Source: Pleodorina starrii
Lineage: Eukaryota > Chlorophyta > Chlorophyceae > Chlamydomonadales > Volvocaceae
DNA: 64,000 nt
Reading direction: 5' to 3'
NCBI GenBank assembly: GCA_030267565.1
Contig: BRXU01000012.1
Location: 1,238,501-1,302,500, forward strand
Part shown: positions 47,401-59,953 of the stretch, piece after piece
Layout of the letters: every line of letters begins with the position of its first letter
Numbering within the stretch: the stretch's first letter is position 1
Translations under genes and position numbers: made by a program
Notes under the pieces: generated by a model
Database searches by the model: none
Told to the model about the DNA's origin: nothing
Seen by the model: the letters and a program-made list of their open reading frames with translations, nothing else

Positions 47401-50400
47401 GATAACGCTGTGGTCAGCACTTACATGAAGATCCGTAAACAAAGCAGCACTGTCCCTGCAAAGTCAGAACACAGGACCGCACAGGAGGGAACGCACCTCG
47501 GGTGCTAGGTTTGCCGTCACGCTGCGAAGCCACGCGGAAGCGCCCATCACCTCCGACACTGGTGTGTTCGGCTGACCCGAGTCCATGCCGAGGTGTAGCA
47601 TGGGTAGAGGAGAGTACATGCCGGTCGACAGGGACATCGTGATGTGAGGGTGTGGCGAAGAAGTGTTCGATGCCGTCGTGTGCGCTCCAGGGCCCAAGAG
47701 GCCCCCTTGGCGCAGCGGCATGGGGCCCGCGCGCAGCTTGGTCATGGCCGCGTGCAAGTGCCCCGATGAGAACCTGGGAGACGCGAACTTTGTGAAGTCC
47801 GTGTGCAGGAACTGCCTCTCGTCGAGCTCCGTGCCACCGAGCGTGTAGTGCTGCTCGTACTCCGCCTCCAATGCCGCAAGAGCACGCTGCATGCGGTCCG
47901 CATCGGTGACCAGGCCCTCTAGCACAGGATCTGCGTGATCCGTACAGCTATTAAGCACCCTTGGTTGCCAAGGATGGCACTTGGACGAGTACGCAAATAC
48001 ATGAGTGGCCGCCAAACCTATCCGGGCTTACGAGGCCCCCCGTTTCCTAAGAAAGAGAGCATGACACACGCCCACGATCACGCATAGTAGGACACCCCCA
48101 TATTTGTGAGGGATGGATGGGTACCAGCCCTCACTCATGCTGCAGCAACCATGATAGGACATGAAAATTAAATGTTACTCACTCGCCACGAGATCCAGGG
48201 TACCAGAAAACGAGCGCGCCGACGCGCCTGTTGCGGCTGTCGGCTCGGGACGCAGCTTGGCGCTCGTCACCGCCACACGCCATTCAGGAACAGCGGTTGT
48301 GAGGATCTGCGACAGCAAGGCTTCGACGCTGGACATGCGCGCCTGCACCCTGCCATAGTCTGCCTTGCACATCTCTGTGAGGGTGGTGATGCGAACTCGG
48401 TCAGCATCCAAGTGGTACTACACAGCTCTAGTTTGACCTCCTACCAACATCAGGTCAACACCAAAATAATATTACATATTTACATAACGTCAGAACCTTA
48501 CTGTAATTTACAGGAATTTACCTTGAAGCCCAACCCGGAAGGGGGCGAAAGCATTCCAAAGGCCATTGTCCCATGGGCCACCACAGCTGGGAGCAGGAAG
48601 TCGTGCACGGTACTACCGTTCGTCTATCCCGAACACGGTCCGCCCACAACCCCACAAGGTTTGTGAGCACCCAGCCATGCACAGAGCATATTGAGGAGTC
48701 AGGCGCTCGGGGTTTGTTACACCTCCCTTTACACCCTAGACTGTTGTAGTATTGACGCGACCATAACGCGCCAGCGATGTTGACAGCCTTGCCCGCGTCC
48801 GCCATGGATTCATATTGGTACAATCCGCGGACAGATGTGAGCGGCGAAAGGGCTGAAATGATCTGGCAGTAGTGGGAAGGAAATTGCGCACTCTGCGCAA
48901 TTAATACGTTTCGGGCTAAAAATCAAACGCCGTACAGCTGTACGGCAGACCTTACTTAAGGTTCCGAGAGTCAGAGCCCTCCTAACTGTCATCTTCCGTA
49001 ATTAAGCTTCCAGTAACCTTCAAACGCTAACCAGTAACCAGAGTCCCGACCCGATGATATCTACGTTCAGACCATCATCATTCCGAATGCGGTCATGCAA
49101 GCTATCTCCATCACAGGCGCGCTCCTTCGACCCCTGTCCCAGCGGGAGCGGTGTAATGCATCATGCATGTCAAGTGTGTCGAGGCGATACACGGGGCTGT
49201 TGCGTACCTGAGATTGCTTTGAGGAGCGCTGGTTTCTCACCGCCTTGGCTAAGGTGCCTAAGGCAGTCCGGCAGGCGAGGCGCATGGCTGGCGAGAACAG
49301 CGAAGACGCACGGCAGCAGCTCCACGCAGCTGCTCGCAAGGGGTGAAAACACCAGCTTCTTAGGAAACAATCAGCCATGCACGTTGCGTAGTATCACAAC
49401 GAGCCACGAGCCACAGCAACTGCCGTGGCTAGGCAACTGTCTCCCAACCCCAGCCCAGGCGCAGCAGATCGATGCAGCACAGTTAGTGCTGGATAACTCC
49501 TCTTGCAATGCTACGTGGGCATGCCCAAACCACACGAGCAACGTAGCGCTCCGGAAGCAGGCCGTACCTGACCACGTCAGGGAAGGCACTCAAGAGCTTG
49601 ACCCGGAGCACAAGGAATGCGATCCAGCCAAGTTTGAGCACGACTTGCTTATAGATGTCCAGTTGGTGCAAGAACATGTTAAAATTGTCCTGTGAACGGC
49701 GCGAGGTGGGCTGGTCAGGGCGAGCGCCAACCAGGGTCCCCGTTCTTCGACGGGAACTATCGGGCGGCAGCTTGCACTCAAGACTCCCTACCAAGCATAC
49801 CTTGTATTTCTTCGCCAGCAAACCCATAACTACGACCATCTCCGAGTTCTCTTTAAGTTGCGCCTGCTGCGTGAATAGCCGCGAACTTCCCCCCTTGGCC
49901 TCGAAATACGGAGAAAGTTTGCTGACAACCAAATTCACCTCGCGAAAAAAGTCAAGCAGGCTGCGCACGACTGAGACGAGTTCAGACGTTAATCAGCAAG
50001 GGCTTTCTGGAACTCACTTAATACCAGCAGCTGAAACAATCCGTGATATCGGGCAGCCCAAGTTCGCCGGAATCGCCTTGCGTTCTGCTGACTGCGCGAC
50101 GAACAAAACGCGCGCCACGAAAAGGAGGCTCGCCTGGGTGCACAGCTGTTTAAGGTCTTCGTCCTGTTCGGCCTATAAGCCAAAAACAAAGCTGTAAGGA
50201 TCTCAAGGCTGCGTATATTTGACAGGAACGACGCTGGGAGCCTACCGAATCCTCTGCAGCAGGGGCAGCGCGCTCTTGTGCTTCGTAGGCATCCTTTATC
50301 TCCCCAAACAGCTCTACGAGTCCCGCTTGTTCGTTTACACTCTGCAGTTTCACCTCCTGCAGTAGCGACGATACGCGGGAAACGCCGCCTATGAACGCCC

Positions 50401-50404
50401 CCAT
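44416..50404 (-). CDS. MAT3: Retinoblastoma-related protein (algal MAT3 type)
   Basis: Exons 5' to 3': 50404-50246, 50172-50018, 49960-49801, 49689-49568, 49329-49208, 48374-48183, 47930-47483, 47455-47425, 47322-46930, 46828-46746, 46397-45961, 45851-45718, 45653-45567, 45492-45271, 45096-44518, plus an unresolved C-terminus ending at 44416 if read through. About 1,110 residues. RBR proteins repress E2F/DP genes and set cell size at division. Family signs: N-terminal [19 protein letters not shown] and the GWIAFLVLR and ELLPCVF segments; pocket A with [45 protein letters not shown] and [23 protein letters not shown]; pocket B with [55 protein letters not shown] and [22 protein letters not shown] at 47464-47466 is in frame unless a 27-nt segment (47482-47456) is spliced out. 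More 5' exons are possible, since the frame is open above ATG 50404. Confidence 0.88.
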
Positions 50405-51746
50405 ACTGATAGAATACTGCAGCTAAAAGAAACATAACACATTACAGGTCCGAAGAGCTACATTTGCCATGCCATGAGCGCCAAATGGGGTCTTGAACTG
50501 CGGTACGTGTACGGGAGGAAACACCAACGCATTTATGCAGAATCCAGTGCTGCCGTGCATTGCCGACTGTAAGATTTCCCATATCACGCATGATTCTTTT
50601 TCCCCCGCAATTTAGCGCCATAGCCGAGCGCAGCGTGCATATCACACTCCTTTGTACCTCGAAGTCGCGCGCGGTAGCTCGCTGGTTTGATGTTGGCAGC
50701 AACTGTGGCCCATATTGTGAAGATTCAGCAAAGTCCTTGGCGGAGGGCCATAACCTGCCAAAGTGCGCACATCCATCGGGCGTACCCTCTGGTCCGCAGT
50801 GGCCACAGCCACGGCCACAGCCACAGCCACGCATCTTGCCCTCTAGAAATCGTTACTTGCAGGTGCCGGCGTAGCTTTGGCCGCGTGGCTTGGGGGGATA
50901 CAGTGTGCTGAGAAAAGTTCGCTGAGCCTCCGCGAGTCCAGAAGGGTTGCGGTCGGGGGTGGCCAGCTGGCCACGAGGCCCTCCGCGGCACCATCGTCCG
51001 ACGACCGCGTCGAGAACGGCGATAGCAGCGGGTGCTGCTGCTGTCCAGATGTCGTCGCCGGCCTCCAGGGCCCGCTACAGGAGGCCCTCCACCGTTGGCT
51101 TCCGAGTTGCAACCTGGTCGCAGGGCACTCAGGAGCCCAACGCCGCGGACAGCTCCCCCAGTAGGTGCTCTGGGCCAGTCCTCAGCTCAATGCCACATCA
51201 CAGCCGGGCCACGAAACATGCCAACCGGTGTTATCAACACTGGCGGAGGCCCATTGCCTTGCTGGCCAGACTACTGCGATATGCCGTGAACCCGAGTCCC
51301 ATGCTCCGTAGTGTCAAAAGACACCGATACACTTGGCATGCTGCATCCGGGACATGCCACATGCGATAGCTGTGTGTTGCGGACGGGCATTGAGATGTAA
51401 TGCAATGGGGACTGTGAACAGCTGAACACCAGTCCCCTCTTGCCGAGGACGCCTGGACGCACAAATCGAGAAATGGAGGACGCCTGACCGGAGTACGGCT
51501 GGGACGAGCGCTGTCCGCGACCAGCGCGTTAGGACCGCACCTCGTCACCCGAGAGTCACTTGAAGGACCCTACTGCAGTAGTCTGCAGTACACGCCCGCC
51601 CACTCGCATAAAGCAACGACTGTACTGTCTATTATGCTGGATTTACATGACGCGTTACGTTATCACTTTACAGGAAACGTGGTCAGTTCGCACGGGGTAA
51701 CGGGTCCGTTACACGTAACGTGGCCAAAAAGTCTAATGTGACCCCA

Positions 51747-51774
51747 GGGGTTATCCACGTTTAGGCCGGAGCCC
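51747..51774 (+). repeat. 28-bp interspersed motif, copy 3
   Basis: It has one mismatch to the copy at 18576-18603 (CACGTTTAGG instead of CACGTATAGG) and is again followed by a G run. It is flanked by GTTACGT-containing short repeats. Confidence 0.65.
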
Positions 51775-52156
51775 GGGGGGGGGGTGTAATTGACCAAACG
51801 TTGACCCCTCGCCCCGTTATAGCCAATTTACATGACACGTTACGTTTACTCACGTTTTCATGTCGCAGGCCAAAACGGAGCCCAGTTTACATGGGCCGTT
51901 TTGGGCACGTAATGTCCGTTGGCGCGAGGGCCGTACAAACATTGTCTTTGGGCGGTAAAGTAGAACCTCCTGTGTCATATCCCTCCAACGCTTTTTCAAA
52001 GCCTCAGTAGGGCCTGTGTGCATCATTTCCATATCCCATCATGGCATCCGACCCTGTGCGTGCCGTTATCGCTACCGCGTCGGCAGCGGCGTTTGAAGAG
52101 TTCTTCGATCAACTGGAGGACTTTTCCTCTTCGCCATTAACGCCATAGCTGCTACC

Positions 52157-52967
52157 GCGCGAAGCGCCCTAGGGGAGGCCCCGCCCCCTAGGGTTGCCCC
52201 TGTCCGTGGCTGGCTGGCTAGCTGGCTGGCTGGCTGGCTGAGTGTGTGAGTTACGACCAAACCTAATCGTTCAATACGCTTTAAAGCAATATGAGTAGTC
52301 CTGGACAATTTCTATTACAATATAAAATAAAAATATTAGGGCAGCAATCAGTATAAAAGATGTCTGGCTGAATCCATGGTCCAAGGCCGCACTCGCTCCA
52401 ACGCATCCAGAACTCCTATTCATTCCAGCTTATACAACGTTGTTCATATATGCATGTTAACATGACGGCGTCTCTTCGTTTCGTTAACCAACTATATTTG
52501 CATAGCGAACATTGTTCCCGCGACCACACCACAGCTCTGCTAGCCGGTCCGACCGCCTTGGCGCATATTACTATTACAAAAACTAACAAAGTTGCAAGGG
52601 ACAAGCTATGAGGGTCAAACTGGTTGTTGGACGCCAAGCCGCAAATCGACGCACGAAAATCCTGCCGGCAAGCCTTAATAGAAATGGATGTTCGCTGTGG
52701 TGTGTAATGACATAACGCCATAACTTCGCTACGCGCGACTTCGCGACGGCTTTGAACACCTAATGTCAACCTGATGATGGCACGCGGCGGGGTTGGGGTC
52801 GGGAAGGCCGGACCGTACGGGTTCCACCAGGGACGGATTCAAGTCATGGCGGTCGAGCGAGATCCGCTGTCAAGAGCTGCTGAAGAGCTGTTGCCCTCAT
52901 TTTGGTCTCCCGCGCAAGTAGATAGACGACAGGACCCTTAACTTCTCTTCCGAGTTCCGACTCGCAC
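52157..52967 (+). repeat. Dispersed repeat family of about 0.85 kb, copy B
   Basis: A direct match to copy A (34121-34967), including an identical closing block around AGATAGACGACAGGACCCTT. Its simple-repeat segment is GGCTGGCTGGCT. A LINE-like coding remnant starts within about 70 bases of its right end. Confidence 0.8.
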
Positions 52968-53032
52968 TCCGGAGTCCGTAGCCCTCAACTTTGTCTCTTC
53001 CACGTAGCCCTTAGAGTAAGTCACTTGGGCGG

Positions 53033-53221
53033 TTGTGCTGTTGGGCGGTTGCAGCCAACAAATCACGAGTGGGCAGAGTTCAGGTTCCCAGTACTGAGCG
53101 TAAATGCCCCTGCTGCGTTGCGGATGGTCAAATAAAGGACGAGAAACATGTCCTAGTGGAGTGCCCTGCCTTCAGGAGCATCCGCGCGGATGAGGGGTTC
53201 CCCCAATTTGGGGGTATGTAG
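53033..53221 (+). pseudogene. LINE-type retrotransposon 3' fragment (zinc-knuckle)
   Basis: The short frame carries CPCC, about ten residues, then DEKHVLVECPAF and R: the C-x2-C...H-x4-C-P pattern typical of the zf-RVT or C-terminal zinc motif that follows reverse transcriptase in plant and algal LINE elements. A stop (TAG) follows at 53219. No reverse transcriptase motifs were found upstream, so this is a truncated remnant. It lies directly after copy B of the 0.85-kb repeat. Confidence 0.55.
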
Positions 53222-54142
53222 GAAGCGATGAATTGGGATCCCCTCATTTGGCGAGGATGCTCGAGTGCATTTGGGCTCACCGCGACTCAACTGTCCTCTT
53301 CTCCTGCATGTGCCGCTTTTTACTGTCGTGCCTTCATGCGTTTTAGTCCCCTTGGGCCCTCGGCCCGTTTGTGTTTTTGAATATGAGCGGGGCACGCACC
53401 CCCAACCATGTAACACACACAGACACAAACTTGTTCCCGGCCTAGTTTCGGTCGCCTAGAAACGTTAAAGCATGGACGAACGTACTGTTTTGCAAAGTGT
53501 AAGGCTCGCTGTCGTGCAAAGTCAATGGGCTCCAGGGTGGCTTCCTGGTGAGCCTACGGCCGGCAATGCGCTCACGAGGGACCCTTTACCACTGCTCATC
53601 GCCGCTCATTACCGCCTCGTGATGAGATGACCCCTTCTGCAACTTGCAGTAAGGGTCGTTGGAGCGCTATTGAAGTGGTGATAGCTGCTCACAAGTCGGG
53701 ATGGTAACACCGCCATCACAACCTTGCAATGAGGCGCCGCTGGCCCCGTCCCTGCCATTCTGCGTAAAACCACTTAATATGTCGGGGCACCTCCAGAGGC
53801 AGCGGCCGTGATGCAGCATTGGCGACGAAGTAGCCCGCCTCATCGCCCCCCAAGCGGCCCCCCTCATTGCCTGGCGTGGCGCCACCCAACCTTCAAAGAT
53901 TCCCTGAGCGACAATGACCTGCAAACGACTTTTCCCGACTTGCAGAAGGTGGCCCCGAAGCACCGACCATCACCCGCCGAAAGTAGCCCGCAGTCATTGC
54001 TGCCGCCGCCTACACCTCCAGGCAGGTGCGTTGCAAGGCACTGCACAGCCCGCAGCAAGGAACCTTTCGCAGCTTGCCCTCAGTCGCCTCCCCTGGTGCA
54101 AATCAGATCCGATTCAATCAGACCCAAATCGGCCCGATCCAA

Positions 54143-57100
54143 TCAGATCTTGGACGGCTGCTGCACCTGGGATATGACCACCGTGATGTCATCCATCTTG
54201 CCGCCCATGTAGGCGAAGCCAGCCTGCGTGTGCGTGCAGTGGGGATCGGCGACGGGGGTGGACGATCAGTGGGGTAGAAGGGGGAAATAACACAGGTAAA
54301 AGGGGGTTTACTGGGCTTTGCTAGGCACAACGAATGGCCCCCGTTGGCATCACCGCTGCGCCTTTCAGGCGCTGTGCGGACATCAACTCGTGGCTCTACA
54401 AATCTTAGCACTCGTGTGCGCTCTTGAGGTACTCCCAGTATCCATGAAGACATGCCATCTTCGCCGACAAAGTCACGTGTGCTCGTCAACCCGGTGACTT
54501 TCGTGCGGGAGCGCCGAACCGCCGGAGCAGCTGCAAGGTGAGATTGTCTTCATAAACGGGTAGGGGGTGTGTGAGGGCATGCTACCTACTGCTGTCACGA
54601 ACAGGCGATACAGTATTTCTCAAATTTCACACGCTGGCCGCTGAGAGGGACTTCTATCAAGTTTTTCACTTCGTCCTCGCTGTCAAAGTCGCAACTGAAA
54701 TTCTTGAGATCGGCGCGAGAGGCCGCTTCAACGCCTGCGCGTCGATCTTGGCGTTCTGCAGTCGCTTAATGTGGCCTCCACCAGCTTTAACATGGCAGAC
54801 TGCTGCTGCCCGAGTCCGGGCCCTGTGCCCGACAGGCCCGAGAGGTTAGGGATCTGCCGTTACGTGCCGTACAATCTGCGGCCTGAAGTAACAGCTTGAA
54901 CCCCGCAATGCTTCCTGTCGATTGGCCCCAATCGGCAGAGCTCTCCAGGACGTTGAAACCAACTTCGCTCGAGGAGACGATCGTCCTGGCGCTCAGTCAA
55001 CGGATTGAATGTTGTAAAAATACCCATCTTCACCCCCAAAACAGCATCTCAGATCTAACCCCACCTGGAACGCCGCGTAGGCGAAGGGTGACGCGAACTT
55101 GGAGTCGCTGGCCCTGTGCCTCGCATAGTGCGCCACCACCTGTGCAATTTGCGCCACCTCCATGGCCTGGTCACGGCAGTACCTGAGCACGCACGCCAGC
55201 TCCTCGTCAAAGCAGTTGTCCCACAGCCCGTCAGTGCCCAGCATGATCAGGTCGCCCGGCTGCACGCTGACCTGTGTGACGGAATTATGAGATTCAGGGA
55301 GCCAGGGGATTAAACAAAAGTGAGAGCCGGGGATTGGGGTTCGAACGGGAGTGGCGCCGCGAAATTACCCGCACGGGGCACACAAGTCACTCTGATTACA
55401 TATCTTTTATTACCGAAAACCAGCAGAGCTACATGGTTAATGTCTCAAGTGGCGTCTCAGAGGAAGAGGCGAGCCCTACTTACCGTGTAGCAGGCACGCT
55501 TAGTTTCGTGACCTGCCCTTAACACCACCCGGGCCCCACCTCGAAGCGCTGAGCCGACTGCGGCTGGTCGGACATCGAGTCGGGTGAGCCGATTTGGTAG
55601 GGGAAGTTGAAGCCGTGCTGCTGCTGGGGTGTGTGGAACGCGACCGCGCCTGGGCGAGCGCAGACAGCACAGACCGGAAGGGGGCCGACGGGGTCGAGGA
55701 CAGAAACTAGACATAAAGAAAGGTGGAGAGAGAGGCAAATACCGCTCATTTCACCAGATCCTGTCTGGTCCTTGCGCTTTGCTTGCTTTGTGCAATCCCC
55801 ATCCCATCCGACGAGACCTAACCGTGAGCAGTAACCCAACGAGGAACGGCGAAAGCTGACCAGCAAGTGGAGACGTGGCATGTACGCATGCAACCCCCGT
55901 GCACCCCCGTGCCGGTCTGTCTGGGGTTGGTCGGCGGCGACGCGGCCGCGCGCTCCTTTTACTTCTGCTGGAGATATCAGGTAATCCTCAGGTAATATTC
56001 CAGGTAACTGCGTTGCGTTCCCTCGTCCCGGGCCGCCTTAATTAACCCCCGTGCACGTACACACCTGCCCTCAGTATGAGCAGCCCCGAGTCCCCCAGGT
56101 TGGAAACCGCCAGCTTGTCCACATTGAGCACCGCCACACAGGCCGTGGAGGAGCCGCGGACGGTGGTCACTCCGTAGGCGCGCTCGAGGATTTCCTGCGC
56201 TCGGCCCAGTCCGGTCATCGATCCGGGAATGGAGTAACAAACACGAAATCAGACAGCCCGAATCGTGCTAGGCGGAAGGGGGCGGCGTAGATGGAAGCCC
56301 GAAATGGGCACGCGTTGCTTGCGCATCCACGTGCTGTCTCAAGCCCTTGCAAATGTCATGATGTGCGGATAAGCGTGTGGGTCCGGGCAGGAACGCGAGT
56401 CAACGTTGGGGTGCGGACCCCGTGCGGGTTAGGGGCACGGGTGGTCATCGCCCCAACGCCACAAAATAATAAACAAGTGCAAAGCTGCTAAACTGTTAGG
56501 GAGCGCGTGCGAAGTAACTGGCAAGAAAATGTTAACACGAAGCAAACATGCACAGTCGTACCCGAAAGGACGAGCAGATAAGAGGGAGCGATTTACACAC
56601 CCGGCCGCCCAACCCATCGATAGAACCATCCACCGAGGCTCAGCTACTTCCTCTACTCCATCACCCTCTCCAAGCGCTCCCACCCATCCACCCCTTCCAA
56701 CACGTCCACCACCGCAAGGCCGCCGCACCGCGCCCCACTCCAGCGCACCCTGTCTCGGTCGGTCATCGCGCTTCTGCCTCCCTTCTATGACCCACCACAC
56801 CCGCCGCCCCATACCCACCTGTGCCGACAGATCCACATGCGCTGCCGCTGAGGCGGCGGCCACGTCACCCTCGACCGACGTCGACGTCATCGCATCCGCC
56901 ACACTCCCCGCTTGGCGCATGAGCTGCCGCGCGTAGGCCCCAGCGTCCACCCCCACCTCAGCCTGGAGAGTGGATGTGGGAGATGGCGGAGAGAGAGCGG
57001 GGCGGCGAGCGGGACAGCTCAAGCCGATGGCAAGGATTGAATTAATGAGGTGCCGACACGACACGACATGACAGTCATCGCAGAAGCGGCAAGGGGGAGA

Positions 57101-57714
57101 CATGGCGTGCCTTGGCGAAAGCAAAGCGGGGTACGCAAATGAAAGTCCTCGCTTTCAAACCACGACCCAGCCCATTCAACATACGGCCAGTTCTCGGCCG
57201 CCCCACCCCTGCCCAGGATATACACTCCGCAAGCCCGCAAAACCCACTCAGCTCCCTTCCCTTGGCCTCACATCACACTTATCCCAATCCAAACCCAAAC
57301 CCAAGCCATGCCCGCCCTGCATGGTGGCCGCCATTCCCACACCAGGCCGGCTGACAGCACACGCCACGATTCCATGCCCCGCCATCTCCCTCCCCCCCTT
57401 TTCCTCACCCAGCCCCCGACGCCATCCGCCACCCCGATCGCCCGGCGGTTCGAGGCAATGAAGTACCAGTCCTCCCCACCCTTCTGCATCTTGTCGGGGT
57501 GAGGCAGCACAAAGGCGCCCGAATTCAGAAGCAAGGTGGCTCCCGGGCTACACACAAAACGAGGGGTCCAAGGCCGGGGCGGGGCAGGTGGGCAGCATAG
57601 GGTGGATGAAAGCGGAAAGCCAAACAGAACAACAGAAGCGGCGAATGAAGCAGAGCCGACACGCCGACACAGTTCCAAAGCCGACGCAGACATAAGATCC
57701 GTACACGGTGACAT
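54143..57714 (-). CDS. PTC7-like PP2C protein phosphatase
   Basis: Six exons: 57714-57409, 56962-56819, 56194-56065, 55649-55540, 55271-55065, 54223-54143; phases agree and give about 325 residues, usual for the family. PP2C enzymes remove phosphate from Ser/Thr using two metals held by aspartates. Motifs: HPDK-(10)[11 protein letters not shown] and [10 protein letters not shown] in exon 1; [10 protein letters not shown] and SNLGDSG in exon 3; [14 protein letters not shown] in exon 5; [12 protein letters not shown] in the last exon, which ends KI-stop. These supply the expected metal-binding Asp residues. PTC7 relatives sit in mitochondria or plastids; the N-terminus from ATG 57714 (alternative 57693) is rich in Ser/Ala/Arg with a hydrophobic stretch and could be a targeting leader. 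Exon 4 carries a [16 protein letters not shown] segment equivalent to the family's NTPFQL region. Confidence 0.88.
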
Positions 57715-59953
57715 ATGGACGGAAGCCCGTTGGTTGAGGTCCGGTGCCGGACGGATGTATCGCCTCCCTCCCCCCTCCCGTGGCCGTTTAAGCACGATGC
57801 GCTTTAGCGCCGCATGCCACGTTTCCGAGACGCTTCAGAGAGAAGCGAGCTGGCCACAGCCATACGAGGCACTCGCACACGATGGTGCGCATGTCGTGCC
57901 CCGAAACATCACGTCCTCAAACCTCAGGACACTCTCGAGAAACGCGCCACTCGTTATCAGTCACGCCGTATTGGCATGAGCGGCGGCGCGCTTGCGGGCC
58001 GTTGGGCCCAGTAACTTCCAAGTCCCCAACAGCCCAACCGGAATCGCATCGGCACCTGTTGCAAGCCCTGGAGCAGAGCGGATTGGGTATGAGAAAGACC
58101 ACTAGCCGCTTGCCTTCAACCGAGGGGCTTCCTATCCAATTGAAGTGGGTACAAGTCTTCACAGGGGTGAAGCCGACGGGGTAACCACGCAGGTCACTCG
58201 CGCATCTAATTGCCCAGTACGGTACCCTATTCTGACGATTCCACTGACCGGTAGTGTCATGGTAGCAAAATGCGCGACGACGGCGCAAGGGCAAGGGACT
58301 GGGGTGTCATGCCCCCCTCCCCCCAAAACACACACGGCGGAGGAGGGGTACAGAACCTCACATGTCGGGTTTTTCATTGCTGTCGTTCAGTGCTTGCGCC
58401 ACAACCGCTACCGTGCCACCGAGATCTGATGTTGACGCTCCTGGCTCCTCAGTTGCATAGGAGGCCAGGCCCTCGTTGGCGACGCATCTCATCGCAGCCA
58501 GAGAGCCAACACGTAGCAGCTCATGCGATGCAGCGCTCTGCACGAGCAGGAAATCAAGACGGGGAGACGACTAACGCTAGGCCGACGCGTGCTTAAGTGT
58601 CAGGGTAGTCCCCGACGCCGATGTACTCGCCAGACGGGAACTTCCCGTAATGCCCAGCACAAGACAACCCAGGTATTGCACGTTTACCGACCCGATTAGC
58701 CGATCTCCAATGAGGAGATACCGTCTGAAGTTGGTGATGTTGAGGCAGCAATGACCGGGTCGCCATCAGCTGAAACCCGTGTCGTGAGCACGCACTTGAC
58801 CTTGCGATAGCTGTCGGCTGAATGGTGAATGTTGTCTGGCAAAACATTGCTGCGACGAAACCGAAGCTGCTGTGCAGAAAACTGCTTTGCGACCGTCGTG
58901 CCCCAAAAGCAAGCATTCACGGGCAAGATGCCCACAATATACAGGACTAAAGGACGAACTGACAAGTTTGGACAAAGTATAAGCGTAACTGAATGGCTCG
59001 GCGGGGCACAGCGTCAGAACAGGTAAGTCTCCCGTCAAAAGTAATCAGGACTATAGGGCTCTAGTGTACGCTGCTTTGCAACAAAGACTCCGCTCTTCTG
59101 TACGGCGCCCTCCTCAATCAAGTCGGCCAAATTGTGATTTTCAATGCCCATCTGCTGAACTGGCTCCAGCAATTACAACACCACATAAGCTGATTATACA
59201 AATATCGTTTTGAATTGTTTCGTGCTGGAAAAGGCGTATGAGGGCATCGACAACATGCAGCCAGACGCCATGTGCCGGGTCCTACGCCCGCCGCGCATCT
59301 GCACCCCTGAAGACGGTGACGACATCTTTGTTAGGGAGGCGGTCAATGGACGTGTCGCCTCACAGTAACTGACCCACACCAGCTTCTCAGACAGAATAGA
59401 CGTCCAAAACCAAACAGCAGCTACTTTGCGCACAAGCACTTAAACGCCACACCAACGGGTATTACATGTCTAGTCCTCTGCACTTCATCACAACATTGCG
59501 CATCACGACGACCATGCCTGGTCGCAGCACTTGACCTTCGGACACGGACGCACGCCGGCATCAGACATCCGTGGTGCGTACATTAACCACCACCTCATAC
59601 GCTCCCCCATCATCCCAACCACGCCTTTCAATTATATTATGTGTGCTGACGCATCCTCATGGCCTTCCGAGACGCACTCTACTACACCATCCTCCCAAAC
59701 CCTGTTTTGGGTGAAACCTTGTGAAACACTGTGAAATAAACCCTTCGCGGACATCGCCCACATGGACTCGGGCGTCCACAAAGGTCCACAACGGCGACGT
59801 CTTTGCTTCTTCATTAAATCTCTGCCCGTCGGCTTTGCTCATCCGCAACTGCGCATGTAACACACCCGGACCCCAACTCTGCCATTCGCCCATCCACTCA
59901 ACTCCCGGAAAAACACATGCGGATCTCAAGTATGCGAAGGTTACAAGAGGGTT

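Larger units (their letters stand above)
50405..54142. other. Transposon-derived spacer
   Basis: I see no host gene. It contains a GCCACAGCCACG-type simple repeat near 50800, two copies of an ATTTACATGACRCGTTACGTT segment (about 51644 and 51829), the 28-base motif at 51747, a copy of the 0.85-kb repeat (52157-52967) and a LINE-like zinc-knuckle fragment (53033-53221). An undetected 5' exon of the RBR gene could lie in 50440-51550, but no candidate was convincing. Confidence 0.5.
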
